From Paraspadella gotoi (taxonomy: Eukaryota; Chaetognatha): 64,000 nt of DNA. The stretch's first letter is position 1, and every line of letters begins with the position of its first letter. Positions 14,385 through 24,833 of the stretch are shown here, piece after piece. The translations under genes were made by a program, and so were the position numbers. Below the pieces are notes generated by a model that was not told where the DNA came from, searched no databases, and saw only the letters and a list, made by a program, of their open reading frames with translations. Location of the stretch: positions 304,721 through 368,720 of the forward strand of contig CM119271.1 in assembly GCA_051294375.1 (NCBI GenBank), written 5' to 3'.

Positions 14385-14528
14385 GATGCAAAGAATGATT
14401 CCTGCTGAAATCAATTGACAATCGTTTAAAACGAGATAAGGCTACGTCTGCTTACCCGTGCCTTCAGCGACGACTTCGATGTCGACGTTATTGGCGCTAA
14501 GTTGGTGGAAACATCGAGCGTTGGTCAT
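20..14528 (-). CDS. BCAT: Branched-chain amino acid aminotransferase (BCAT), 7 coding exons
   Basis: Transfers the amino group between leucine, isoleucine or valine and 2-oxoglutarate, using PLP. Exons in transcript order: 14456-14528 (exon begins 14537), 14215-14321, 12493-12712, 9591-9719, 9294-9463, 5586-5771, 20-307; they sum to 390 residues, the usual family length. Family blocks seen: [42 protein letters not shown], the PLP-lysine block NTKMGANY (Lys about 210), VLWLYG, EVGTMN and GCGTACVV. The redox CXXC of vertebrate enzymes reads CVVA, so the second Cys is missing. I chose the ATG at 14528; an upstream exon at about 14590-14737 reads in frame but offers only a TTG, while its ATG is out of frame and would be a short upstream ORF. 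Mitochondrial or cytosolic location is therefore open. Introns of 1.5-5.3 kb are filled with repeats, and intron 9720-12492 holds a plus-strand kinase gene. Confidence 0.94.
430..1215. repeat. Composite GA/CAG-rich interspersed repeat, copy a
   Basis: First of four related copies (others at 2878-3800, 6520-6835 and 34108-34790). Shared blocks in order: a segment with ATAAGGATCGTCGCAAT, a GA-rich tract, a CAG/GAAGCAG-rich tract ending near CCCCTGCAGAGCC, a GAGA/AAAATTTGTTTGTTTTG block, then a hairpin whose arms are GAAGCTG and CAGCTTC, and an AACGCCGACAACGACGAC block. No protein coding capacity. The middle of this copy is replaced by a tRNA-Leu fragment. It lies in the last intron of BCAT. Confidence 0.7.
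515..545 (+). pseudogene. 3' fragment of a tRNA-Leu, with encoded CCA
   Basis: A complete T arm (GTGGG-TTCGAAT-CCCAC) is followed by the acceptor strand CGCTGCC, a discriminator A and then CCA. There is no matching GGNAGCG acceptor 5' strand or A box upstream, so this is only the 3' part. Acceptor and T arm match metazoan tRNA-Leu. Eukaryotic tRNA genes do not encode CCA, so it probably came from a processed tRNA through reverse transcription (inference). Confidence 0.6.
1393..2804 (-). mobile_element. Tc1/mariner-like DNA transposon, full length
   Basis: Terminal inverted repeats of 30 bases beginning CTATCTAGGAAAAAAG lie at 1393-1422 and 2775-2804 and differ at one position in my reading. 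They are flanked by TA at 1391-1392 and 2805-2806, the target duplication of this superfamily. The 1412-base element holds one transposase frame on the minus strand. The near-identical ends point to a recent insertion. Confidence 0.92.
1477..2511 (-). pseudogene. Tc1-like transposase with one in-frame stop
   Basis: The frame runs from MPNRQPLS at 2511 to TKY-stop at 1477, 345 codons, the normal size for the family. The N-terminal half has the paired helix-turn-helix DNA-binding region (around [18 protein letters not shown]). The catalytic triad is visible: D in FSDESW, D in MEDGAPAH and E in SPDLNPIE. I count 35 residues between the second D and the E, so it is DD35E rather than the common DD34E spacing. 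A single TGA at 2200-2202 interrupts the frame about 100 residues in; the rest is open, so the copy is probably inactive but young. Confidence 0.9.
2878..3800. repeat. Composite GA/CAG-rich repeat, copy b
   Basis: Same family as 430-1215. It carries the ATAAGGATCGTCGCAAT segment, then a 19-base-period GAAAGGAAAGAAAGAATA tandem array at about 3000-3165, then a tRNA-like segment near 3515-3575 with the B-box-like GAGTTCAATCCC, then GA and CAG tracts. The CAG block occurs twice (about 3640-3710 and 3715-3780). Confidence 0.65.
3839..4634. mobile_element. MITE with long terminal inverted repeats
   Basis: The ends share ATAAAGGTGCCCCTATA in inverted orientation, and the inverted similarity continues for about 240 bases (for example GAAATGATGTGTGATATC against its complement). 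About 800 bases, no coding capacity. Superfamily not recognised. Confidence 0.7.
4735..4830. repeat. Empty paralogue of the Tc1 target repeat
   Basis: The reverse complement matches 1347-1390 joined to 2807-2858 without the 1.4-kb transposon. At the junction it reads TG where the filled copy has the TA target. Confidence 0.75.
5815..7560. repeat. AT-rich repeat region with TTAACCGG-type ends
   Basis: Both ends (5815-5900 and 7485-7560) hold loosely inverted stretches rich in ATTAACCG and CGGTTAA motifs. Between them are (TATAAC)n at about 6330-6390, copy c of the composite repeat (6520-6835) and a hairpin at 6842-6890 (TTTCGGCTA / TAGCC..CTTCTTCAGTG). I read this as an older element with later insertions; the boundaries are approximate. 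Confidence 0.4.
6520..6835. repeat. Composite GA/CAG-rich repeat, copy c (3' part)
   Basis: Contains only the distal blocks of the family: the GAGA/AAAATTTGTTTG block, the GAAGCTG...CAGCTTC hairpin and the AACGCCGACAACAAC block. It extends further than copies a and d into a CAAAACCACAGCAAAATCG segment. Confidence 0.6.
8590..9100. repeat. Solo arm of the GGGGTGAGTC foldback element
   Basis: Matches one arm of the foldback element at 12979-14197, ending in GACTCACCCCATTG and CTACCCC. No partner arm is seen nearby. It lies in the BCAT intron 5772-9293. Confidence 0.6.
9105..9275. repeat. MITE family B (GGTACAACC ends), partial copy
   Basis: Reverse complement of the family seen at 51290-51840, with the shared core GCAGGTCCCTGCAAG. 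It stops about 20 bases from the BCAT 5' splice site at 9293. Confidence 0.55.
10251..12142 (+). CDS. PIM-like Ser/Thr kinase nested in a BCAT intron
   Basis: Exons 10251-10406, 10542-10715, 11034-11245, 11392-12142; 430 residues. The kinase domain spans about residues 25-277: glycine loop [13 protein letters not shown] with Lys 52, PMEVV with Glu 73, a PIM-type hinge with proline (MERPNR), catalytic block HGDVKDENV (150-158), DFG 171-173, [23 protein letters not shown] and AAHPW. Order and spacing match PIM kinases. The HRD arginine is Gly (HGD), although the catalytic Asp 152 and Lys remain; activation-loop control would differ from PIM. After the domain comes a basic, Gly/Arg-rich tail of about 150 residues that I do not recognise. 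The gene lies wholly in BCAT intron 9720-12492 on the opposite strand, so the two transcripts overlap as sense and antisense. Intron 10716-11033 holds a MITE copy. Confidence 0.88.
10770..10925. repeat. MITE family B copy inside the kinase intron
   Basis: Begins with TACGAAATTGGTACGACC and continues with the AATAAACAAGCTGTCTTGC and AATAACATAGCAGG blocks of the family; diverged and truncated at the other end. Confidence 0.55.
12979..14197. mobile_element. Foldback element with arms of about 450 bases
   Basis: Left arm from about 12979 and right arm ending at about 14197 are inverted copies that share AATGGGGTGAGTCAAAA and AAAATTTATACATTTTTAAG. The loop is AT-rich and has no coding capacity. 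The element ends about 17 bases from the 5' splice site of BCAT exon 14215-14321. Related solo or paired arms occur at 8590-9100, 26684-27130, 29320-29877 and weakly at 32080-32340. Confidence 0.7.
14344..14382. repeat. (GA)n microsatellite
   Basis: An uninterrupted run of GA dinucleotides within the first coding intron of BCAT. Confidence 0.95.
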
Positions 14529-14737
14529 ATGGGGATTCTGGAGAGAGAAAGAGAAAATCAGACAGGAGCGAAATATAAAGTGTCTCATTCTGCACCGCGC
14601 CCATCGTCTAACCTTTGCGGCGCCGACGCCGACGTCGTGGCGGCGGAGTGCTGCGGACAAGCATGGCAGCGGCCGCCGCAGAGAATGTAGAAAACGGCGG
14701 CAGCTGGAATCTTTGGCGGCGACGCGAGCGAGAAAAG

Positions 14738-16160
14738 AAAATCTAGAGTAAAGAGGATAATGGGTGATGAATGGAATTGCTATTTGGTCTAAACTCTGGA
14801 GTCGCGATGGATTTTCACCTTGTTGAAGACTTTAAAAACATTAACGTATTGGCCATATCCTCGCAAAAGTTTTTTAGATGTTCTCGTTTGAATTCTTCGC
14901 CTTTTTTCACAGTTTTTGTTTGAATTTTTATAGGTTTTCGTTTGTTTGTTTGCACGCATAAACGAGTTTAAGTACGTAACTATGCAAAAGATAATATTAA
15001 CGATGCCGTTGGTAAAACACCCTCACGAAAATTGTTACCCTACTCAATGAAAAATTAAATTCGGCGACGAAAAAAAACGCGAGTCTTTTGTTTCTTTTTC
15101 TCCAAAGAAGAAAATCCGGACGAAGACTCGACGTCGACGCCACCTTTCAAATTCTCTCCCGCCCCCTTCCCTTCTATCTGCATTTATTTATACATACATA
15201 TTGACCTTTTGTAGAAGTAAATAATTAACTATCCGGCGGGAACGTCTTGGTAATGGCAAAACGAAATAAATAATTTGGCTATTAACTTTAAACAAGGAAA
15301 TGTTCCAAACCCTTCCTGATACGTATTGGTATTTGTGTTTAATTTTTCAATCAAATCTTAAAAAATAATAGACGTTTAGTAATGTTCAATTTAAACAAAA
15401 AATTATGATTGAAATCAGGACAACGAAATACGGATAAAATTTAAAAGAAGACGGGGAAAATATAGAAAAAAGTTTTAAGGGACATCGCTATCGTAATACG
15501 GAGACGATTCAAAAAAATGTCAAAAAGCAGATTTCGATGCTCGGGTTTAGATGCGGTTCGGACAAAAAATATTTTTTTATGCGGTCCATAGAATGAGACA
15601 ATTCAACTCAACATTATTTTTTATTAATTCCATGATTTATGATATCTTTACCGACTCGTTGACATTTCGATACGCCTCGGAACGAATGGCACGAAGGAAA
15701 TCAGCAGTGTGAACAATCTTGGACTAGTAATTACCGTAAAACCATTTTTTTTTCGTATCAAAGGGAGAAGAAAAACTTCTTCGAAACAAAAAGGAGAAAA
15801 ATGTAACTGACACGGTTTTAAGAATGGAATGTTGCAAACTCGGGGCTCACGGACTCGCGTAAATAAGAACAGAGTGGGTGGGCGCGGATCTTTCATCAAT
15901 AAAAATCTGCCACATAATTTTTACAAAGGACCTCAAGAAAATATAGTTCGATAGGAGTCGCGTGAAAAATTTGTTAGTCTTTTTTTAATATTTTATTTTC
16001 ATAACATCACACAAAAGAGTTCGACGATTCGATCCTAAAAAAACAAAATAATCCAAAAAGACCAGATCGAAGACGAATGAGAGAGAGAGAGAGAGAGACG
16101 TTTTCCATTTCACTTCCCCCTCCCTCTTTCTTTTCTCAACGCTTCAAATCCAGTCGCGTC
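14738..16160. other. Intergenic DNA between BCAT and STT3
   Basis: Upstream region of BCAT and downstream region of STT3. I find no conserved coding block on either strand; the one open frame of 83 codons (15648-15899) looks like chance. A short GA run lies near 16077-16098. Confidence 0.6.
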
Positions 16161-19100
16161 TCACTTCTTCCCCTTCCCCTTCTTCTTCCCCTTGACGACG
16201 ACGGGCTTGCTCTTGATGACGCCCTCTTTGTTTCGCCCGCGGGTGGCGCGTTTCGCGTGACGCAATCCCGCCTTTTTCTTGGATGTCGTCGAGGGCGTGG
16301 CCCGCGTGGGGTCGCGGTTCGTCAGATCCTTGACTTTGTAGATGCGAACCAACCAGTGCTCCGTCGTGTAGGCCTCCTCCAGATGGGTCAGCGAAATGTC
16401 CTTGCGTCCGATCTCCACGCCGCGGGTTCTAAGGGAGGGACAAAGTTAGTAAAGGAGGACAATGGAACGAAAGCGCGGATGAAGACACTTAAGTCACAAA
16501 ATCGACAACACAATAAGAGCCACCCCCCCCCTTCGTCTCACCTGTCGTAACCAGTAGGCGACCGGAAATCGATCTGCAACTCGCCGAACCGGAAGTAACT
16601 GAGTTTGTACATGAGACAGTTGAGCATCGTGTCCGAAGCGGCGGAATCAACACGGTAGCTCCCATCGGAGGTCAAGTAGTCGCTCTCGTGGATGTCCTGG
16701 TAGAGAGACGGGATGGAAGGAATAAATGAATACAATCGTGCAATGAATTCAATAAGTCAACTCACCTTAGGATGTTCCCCTTCAGCGATTCTAACCATCC
16801 AGAGAAACTTGTTAATGTCGTCGCCAGAGTAGCCAATGAGGCCGCCGAATATCACTGCGGTCAAGAGAAAATATTTTGGAGTGATATATCAGCCTCATCC
16901 CAATCATCAACCAATCCTAATTCTCAACCAATCACAATTCTCACCCAATACGTAATCAACATCGAGTTCTCTCATGATCTCGTAAGCCGCAGTTTCGTTG
17001 GAGCTCATCGCTTTGCCCACGAGGGCTATGTGGCTGTTGTTCCAAGTATTGTTGTCCACGAGCGTCGTACGATTGGCCATTCCCGCTATTTGGTAACTGA
17101 AAAGAGAGAATTATAGAGTTCATGTTCCATCTCTCTGTCTAGCACAATCTCACTATCTACTTACCCGTAATCCCACCAAGACATGACTCTAGCGTCGTGT
17201 TCCGTGTTCATTTGCAGCCAATAGTAGGCCTCCCTAAAATCATCTAGGATATGACGACTTCCGTCTTGATTGTATGACGCCAGAACGATGGACGGGCTGG
17301 ATCATGTAAAAAGTTAGAGGGTGTGGCAGCACGACTTAAATCTGCCTCACTGCTGTCCGTCCTCAGCCTCGTCACAATGGCTGAGCAGGCTAAATAATCT
17401 CGTTTCAACCGTACGTCCCGGGTTCAATCCCTGGGAATCTCGGTTCTGGCTTAAATGTGACGGAGCCGGTCTAAACATGCCGGTTCATTAATCTCATTTG
17501 CATTTTTTCTAGTTTTGAATAAGTATTAATTTTTTTTTATTTTAACGGTTTAAAGGCTAAATTTTCAAAACTTAAATAGCACAATTAAGGGGACCCAGTG
17601 ATAAAAATGATATCATAAGCTTAAGGGTCTATCATCAAAGGAATTTGAATGGTAATAGTCATTAATTTTTATTTGCACGGGAAAGTGGCTAAAAAATTCC
17701 TATCTCTTATTGTAGCGGAAACAAAAATTTAATAATTATGAAAAAAAAATTTTGTTGATCCCACCTAAATATGTATATGATCTATTATTTAATTTTTGCA
17801 TTCGAAAGTATTTTTTACTAAATTCCAAATTTTTAGTTTTTATTGTACAAAGCTACAATTTTAGGTTTAAGCCTCATTGAACAAAGGCTTTATAAGACTA
17901 ATATTTTTTTATTTTTTTATATTCACTTCAAAGCATAAAAATCAAACCTAAATTCTATTCTTACAGAAACAAAACTGTAATAACTATTAATTAATATTCA
18001 TATTCATCCCTTAAACGTATTATTAAATTATATTTATTCCTAATTATAATAATTAAAAATTTAGCAAAAGTACAGAACCTTTTTCATCTTTTTATATTTA
18101 TATTACTTCTAAGGGTTTTATTTTTATCCAATTAACAGAATCCTTTAAAAAGAAGTTTAAATAAAATCAGTCGATACCTTAAATTTTGATTCATTCCGAT
18201 TTTTTTTTTGTTATAAATTTTTGTTATAAAAGCTGAAAATCTTTTTAAAATTAGATCTTACTTTTTTTAAAAAAAATTTAAAATTTGAAAAAGATTTTTT
18301 TCTTACCGATTTTTTAAAGAAAATTAAGCTAGCTGATTATATTGTATTTTTAAACTACTTTCCCAAATGATTATAGAAAAAAGAATCATATAGTCAGAAA
18401 CAGCTTAAGTTAAAGGGTCAAACGTTATGCTTTCAGCTTTCTACCCCCCCCTGGTCACTTGGTCCCCTTAAGTCAAATAGAAAAGTTTCTACAATCTCTC
18501 TCTCTCCTCATTGGCAGGCGACGACAAAAAATAAAACAAACCTGGAATAAGCATTGGATGTGACCCAAGTGCAGTGGAGCGCGAAGAGCATAAGCATCAT
18601 GACGAGAGCGACGACGACGACGTCGCGAAGGCTAATCCAGTTACGCTCGCCCTGGGCGTCATCTGTGGCGCCGGCGTCACGTTGTCCACGCCCCTCATTG
18701 ACGCGGATCCTGCGCACCTTGCCCGCCTTGTCGTAAAGTTTCCCGCTGTTTCTGTTTCGTTTAAGGAGAAATTGATTTTTATTAAAAACTTTAATAGGCT
18801 ATATTCGGTCTATTGACTAACCCGGTTTCTATGACACTGTACACCAACGAAAGCGAAACTGAAATCGAATTACCAGTAGGAAATAAACTAATTTTCCAAA
18901 ACTAAGTCTAAATAAATTATCTATGTAAACAATGGTAGGAAACACCTATAAAAAGTCAAAAACATTTTTGGTAGGTGTAAATTCATATGTAGAGGACGCT
19001 TGTGGGGGCTTCGGTTTTTTTTTTCATACTCAGAAAGAAAGGAACTAATAGTCCAAGAAAATGTAAAAATCAGGAAATAAAAAAAAATGCTAATGCAATA

Positions 19101-22100
19101 AGTATCGTCGATGAAATAAAAAAATAACTCAATGCGCTAAAGGCTAGGAACTACGCTAAATCACCGTGGTTTGGAGGCGTACGTGTCGTCGTCGTCGTCG
19201 TCGCTGGCGTCCTCCTTGCTCGCCGCCTTGTCCTTGACGGCTTTGGCCTTGTCCTTTTCCTTTTCCTTCTCCTTGTTCCCCTCTACCTCGTCGTGCTTAA
19301 GATAAGTCTCGAGCGTTTTGGAGAAGGCGATCGAGGAGAGAACGCAAACGACGGGCGTCAACGTCAGCATCAAGCGAACCTGAAGGTGCGGGAGCAATGG
19401 TGAGGATCAATTGGGTAAACTTGAGATTAGAATTGAACAACTCACCATGACCCCCGCAAAGTATACGGCGGAGATGGCGTAGAGGACGATGAAGACGCGT
19501 TCGTCGTTGACCTGCTTGATGCAGTACCACGCCCCCACCGGAAACGTGCAGCTGAGGATGTGGAGATCAAAGAAGAAGGAGACCCACGTCGTCGGCTGAT
19601 GCTCCGAGACGGAGGCGATGATAGGGATGTGAATCTTGGCGTAGCCGGTGTCCCACAACGAGTAGAACCTGGAAGAGGGATTAAAAGTAAAGAAGGATGG
19701 TAAGAATAATATTTTTGTACTTACATATCAAATGAGATATATAATGGAACTGAAGAGTTTAAAAGTCTAACCTGCCACTCCACGGTGCGATGACACCCAA
19801 CCACGTGAGGAGAATGACGCCCACGAAGACGGCACCGGCCGCCAGGGTGATTACCGCGAACAAAAGGTACCTGAATACGGAGGAGAATGAGAGTAAATCA
19901 AGAAGAAAAAGGTAATGAAGAAATTGAAGAAAAAAAATATGGCGACAATAAATATATAATATATAATTATATATAAATTCAAATTTTTAGTGACTCACTT
20001 GGCCTCTGACTTGGTCAACCTCGCGGTGAGAAAGACGACGCCGCCATAGACTTGCAGCAGAGCGAAGACGCCAGCCGCCGCCATGTGCTCGCTCGTGCGG
20101 ATGGGCTGGAACCCAACGAAGGGGATCTGCATAGAGAGGACGAGGCCTTTGTTGGGGAAAGAAGAGGACAGGGGAGGAGAAAAAAAATAAGAGAAAAAAG
20201 TTGAAGATATTGTACTAGTATTGACATAATAACTCTAAAAGAGGTTGACAATGAAAGCGCGGCACTGCTGTGGGAGTGAGAGAGAGTAAAAAAGAGAAGG
20301 AGAGAGAGCGAGATAGAGAGAGAGAGATCAATTGTTAATCGGCTTCTCTTTCGACGGGGCATTGAACCCGTGGCTACGAAACGAAACGTAAAGAAACATT
20401 TAAATAATTACGTACATTCATAAACAACGAGAGAGTCCACTCACCGAGGATAAAGAAGACGGAGTAGGCGACGTAGAGGCGTTGTGAGAATCTCCCCATG
20501 AGAATGAGGACGAAGGCGTGAAGAGGAATGAGGTTGATGATGAAGACGTAGCCGCCCCAAGCCGACACCATGTAGAAGTAGGAGAGAGCCGTCAGCGTCG
20601 CCCATTTTAATTCGCCCGTCTTCACGGCTGCGGAGAGGGAAAACATGAACAAAGGATTGTTGGGGTAATTGATGATTAAAGTGAGAAACAAAAAAATAAT
20701 CATGTCACCTTTGATCCACAAATAATAAGTGAACATGAGCGCGAAGATGGCGATGCCTTCGTTGTCGTAAGACCCGGCAACGGATCTACCAAGTAAAATG
20801 AAAATTAAGACCGAAGATTTTTGCGTTTTTCAATTGTGAAAATAATCACCTGCTGATGTAACCGGGCACAATGGCGATGAAGCATGCGGCCATGAGGCCA
20901 GCGCCCGGAGTCCACAACTCCTTGGTCAGGAGATAAGTGGCGATGGCAGTAAGGCCGCTGAAGATGGGCGCCAAGAAAACGCAGATGTCCCTGGAGGTGA
21001 AAATAGGAAGGTGAGGGAAAAAGAAGAGGGAAAAGAGGGAAGGGCAGTATACACTATACAGTTTAGATACTCCTTACCTTATGTGGACGGGTATGTTTAA
21101 ACTGTTCAAGAACCAGTGGATCGTCCCGGACGTGATCATGAGTCCGGGGTAGACCGTTCCGCCAACGATGCGGCCGAGCGGGTACCAAGCGCGCTCGTCG
21201 AACCAGTTGAGAAAACTGGGAGATTAAATTTTTTTTTTTTAAAATAAGCACGATAACTAAATCATCGCTCCCGTCTAAGGAAACTACAAAATTCAACATC
21301 ATAACATCAATTCAATATTATAACAAATTAATAACGCTACATAAACATTGCGTTGGATTTGAGCGAAAGAAAAAATTACTACATTTTCGATGTAACGACT
21401 AAAACGTTACGTTGCGCAAAACCAAAAAAAAATTTATTACTTTTTTTCTTTTTTTTAATTTTTTTCCCAACACAAAAACAATGGCGGATGAAATAAATGA
21501 ATTGGACGTGAAGGATTCCAAAATGGGTGAATTCAATAGATTTTTCACGTTGTATATTAACATTTAATATTTTCATAATCCGCAATCGTGCCGTTGCTCC
21601 ATTTTTGGCCCAACAGAGTCAATGATGAAGTCGAAGAAAGCGGAGACGCTGAGAGCTTGCCAAGACCTAGAGTTCCTCTCAGTGACCCAAGTGCCCGGCT
21701 GCGGCCCAATGTTGGGCTACCTCCTCAAGCGACAGAACATCTACCGCGCAAGCGAGCTCTACGCAGAGTTCGCCCGCCGCAAAGAGAAGGGATTCGCGGA
21801 TTGGATCGGCAACAAGTTCGGGAAATGGAACAAGATCTACGCCAAAACGAGTAGGGTTGGGTAGGAGGGGAAGGACAAAGAAACACGAAAGAAAGGCCCT
21901 GTTCTTATTGTGCAGTCATCGCGGCATTTCAAGACTGGGAAGATGTGCAGCTCAAAATCGAGATGGAGGAAGAAGAACAGAAAAGGAGAGCACGACCGCC
22001 CCACGTGGTAAGTTTAATTTTAAGTATGATTGATGATAAAATAATATTCAATTCAAACTAGTCTTAGTACATTTGTATTTCAGTGCAATACTATGAGATT

Positions 22101-24833
22101 TTCTTCCCCCTAATTTAGATTGGACAAGGTTCCAAAAAGTGGGAACTATTCCTCCAAAAAGATTTGGCCAAGTCTAAAGTGAAGGAGGTTCCGGGCATCG
22201 GCCCGACGCTCGCCGATGAAATGTGCAATTGGTACGTAGGGGAGAGAGAGAGAGAAATGCATATTGGTACTATCTGTCTTTCTAAAAATCTCGCTATCCT
22301 TTTGAACTCATTTCGCCAGGAAAATCAACACGGCCGAAGACTTAATGGAGCAATGGAGAACGAACTGCAAAAGGAACGATAAAGAGTTCAGGACTTGGAT
22401 CACCCGTTGCTTCGGATATTGGAACACTCAATACATCAAGATAGGTTTGACCCTAAACATCGATAAGTAAAGTGATCCATATTTTGCTCCGAACTTTTGA
22501 CTCATGTAGTTTTGCAAGCGTTGAAAGCGTACGAGTTCCAACAGACCCAGGGCCCAACACCATTTATCCAAGGTAATACGAATGACGTTATTTCCGAGAA
22601 ACGATTATATCGATGAAAACGATTTTTCCCCACAGGCAAAGATTACGAGGCCGAACGGAAGAAGGAAGACGTCAACGTCAACGAAGACGCGGAAGAGGAA
22701 GTCCTTCCCGACCTGGCGACGGAGGAAGAGATAGAAGAATTGGAAAACTTGGCGCGAAGGATGGAGACTCTTTTGAAAGCGCGCGAGCAAAAGGCGGCGC
22801 GAGCGGCGGAGACGGCGTCATTGCCGACGTCCGTGAGAACGGAAACGGGCGGCGACGGCGAAGACGTTGTCATGCACTCGGGACGAGACTCCAAGATGCA
22901 GTACGAAGATCTGACGACGACGAGTTCGGGGCGCGAGTCGGTCATGCAGTGGGACGACGACTTCGCCGCCCAACTCTTGGCGAGATTATCCAACGGGGAA
23001 AAGGCGGACGTGGAGGATTTCATCATGAGATCCGGCAGGGAATCGACCATGCAGTGGGAGAATCAGGAGAGCGAGCGGATTCGAGCCGAGGTCATGTTGG
23101 AAGAGGGAGAAGGAGAAGAAGGAGAAGAAGGAGAGAGAGATGCCGAGACCGCCGCGGGGGAGGTCGATAAACAGACGACGAAAATAGATCCAGAAACCAA
23201 CAGAGGAATCTTTGCTCGTCGATTGGAAATCATCGAAGAAAACAACGACGTCGTCGTCGACGATGAAGACGATCTAGAGAAATCGGAAGACGCCGTCGAA
23301 GGAAAAGAGCCGGAAAAATTCTCAGCGACGAACCCGCGAGCTGACCAAAAACCCAACGGTGACGTCATTGAGGCCAGAAACAGCGAAGGAGATATGGCCT
23401 TTGGCAGGAAGAACAACGGAGACGAGCTGCCGCTTAACAACGGCAAAGAAAAAATCGTCCCTGGGAGAAACAGCAAGGGCGATGTAAGTCTGGATCGAAA
23501 CAGCAACAACTCGGTGTATATCAGAAGCGCGACGGACGACATGGGCGAGCAGCCGACCAGAAACAACGGAAAGTCGGCCGCGCTCACGTCGGCCACGCCC
23601 GCATCGCACAAGAGCAAATTGGAAATTAACTCCGACAAAAACCGGAAACCACACGAGGCGTATGCGTCCAAAAGCGGCAGCAATTCCGAGGCCATGTCTC
23701 CTCCCAAAAGCAACAGAGTTGATCCACTCGCTGCCCGAAGCGGCGTCATGGATAAAAGGTTCCAGAGATATTACAGCACCATGAGCGTCCTTCCCGGGGC
23801 TATAAGCAGCAACGAGGACATGCAGTCGGCTCTGAGCAGCAACGAATCCATGCACTCGATTAACGAGAGCCACGAGGACCTTCATTACGGCATCCCTAAA
23901 ACCGGGAAAACCCCGACGGGATTGAAGATCGCGGAGAAGCCCATCATCAAGACTGATTACACGCTTGACAAAACAGTTGCTGTTCCCGTCGCTTCGAAAG
24001 CCGGGAGCAGGACGAGCGTGGCCAGTCTCGAGTCGAACAAGACGGAGGCAGCACCCGCGAGAATCAACACAGCATACGGGAAATCGACGAGCAGCAGGAG
24101 TCTGGATTCAGCTTCGAGCGGACGGAGAAGGATCGGTCCGTACAGAACGGAAGGACCGACGGAGAAAGATGAAGAGGGGGCGGCGGAGGGGGCTTTTGAA
24201 GGCAAAGAGGTGGAAGCGAGAAAGGAAGGATCTCCAGAGGAGGAAAAGGAGAAAACGAAGAAAGTCTCGAGTCAGTAACAATTTCACCGGAACCCAAGGG
24301 GGGGGGGTGAAGCCGCGTGCGGACGAGTCTCAATTCATGAGAAATATTTTTCGATATTTAAAAAAAAAGAATTAAAAAAAAAGCATCGATAAAACGATGG
24401 TTTTTCCCCCTTCTATTTTCTTAATCTCACTTGTAAAATCCGTGGTTGACCATGTAATGAGTTGAGCGATAGTTGAACCACGGGTCGAACTCGTGGATGA
24501 TTGACTCGAAACGGATGACGGCGAAAAGACGGGAGCTGAAACCTAAGAAAAGGAGTTGATGGTTATTCACCTTGACTCCTTGAGTTCTTCTTTTTTCTTT
24601 TGTTAAATGTATAAAGAAATATATAGCTCGCCTGCGATGTATGCAAAGGAGAGAATGAAGAAGGCGAGGAGACTCTTCCACGCTCCGGGAGTGAATGAGG
24701 AGATCTTGGAGGCGTCGGCGGCGGCGACGGCGGCGTTGGCGGAGACCACGCCATTGTTTTTGTGGGGCGAGGATCGGTGGGCGGAGCCGGCGGGAACCAG
24801 GCGCGGAACGCTCTCGTCGGAGACCGTCGCCAT
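16161..24833 (-). CDS. STT3B: Oligosaccharyltransferase catalytic subunit, STT3B type, 16 exons
   Basis: ER membrane enzyme that moves the lipid-linked oligosaccharide onto Asn in N-X-S/T. Exons from the start: 24632-24833, 24431-24542, 21078-21215, 20850-20990, 20709-20785, 20445-20627, 19999-20146, 19772-19870, 19446-19668, 19165-19379, 18542-18745, 17165-17296, 16945-17096, 16766-16854, 16542-16696, 16161-16428; 845 residues. Hallmarks: FDPWFNYR (first DxD-type loop), [30 protein letters not shown] (STT3B linker), WWDYGYQIAGM and [17 protein letters not shown]. The linker is an unusually long Lys/Glu/Asp-rich stretch, and the C terminus ends in KKGKGKK. Intron 24543-24631 starts with GC (G|GCGAGC) rather than GT. 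Intron 21216-24430 holds a complete plus-strand gene; intron 17297-18541 holds a SINE and a TTAA element. Confidence 0.96.
17322..17486 (+). repeat. tRNA-derived SINE, family S1, 3'-truncated
   Basis: Opens with the GGCAGC hairpin, then an A-box-like TGGCTGAGCAGG and a B box GGTTCAATCCC. It stops after the CGGTTCTGGCTTAAATGTGACG block, losing the 3' domain present at 25812-26068. Confidence 0.75.
17585..18471. mobile_element. TTAA-flanked inverted-repeat element, copy 1
   Basis: TTAA at 17585-17588 and 18468-18471 flank inverted ends GGGGACCCAGTGA and GGGGACCAAGTGA (12 of 13 match). The 0.88-kb AT-rich interior has no coding capacity. TTAA duplication is typical of piggyBac-type transposition, although the GGGG ends are not the usual CCC; assignment is tentative. 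Confidence 0.7.
21622..24278 (+). CDS. Tandem BAF-domain protein with long repetitive tail, nested in STT3 intron
   Basis: Exons 21622-21850, 21916-22007, 22119-22231, 22320-22444, 22510-22572, 22636-24278; 754 residues. Residues about 1-100 and 112-205 each align with barrier-to-autointegration factor: a helix-hairpin-helix ([26 protein letters not shown]), then the FREW-like block (FADW; FRTW) and a C-terminal helix ([17 protein letters not shown]). Canonical BAF is a single domain of about 89 residues that bridges DNA and binds LEM proteins; two in one chain could act as an intramolecular dimer (inference). The remaining 550 residues are acidic and polar, predicted disordered, with three copies of SGR-[DE]-S-x-MQ-[WY] and several RNS/NNG-type repeats. 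The gene lies wholly inside intron 21216-24430 of STT3 on the opposite strand. The ATG at 21622 is the first in frame before domain 1; an upstream exon is not excluded. Domain assignment is by motif only. Confidence 0.78.

Noticed and set aside
16077-16550. 157-codon plus-strand ORF
   Set aside because: Antisense to the last STT3 exon and the neighbouring GA repeat.
23063-23749. 228-codon minus-strand ORF
   Set aside because: Antisense to the tandem-BAF tail exon; composition typical of a shadow frame.
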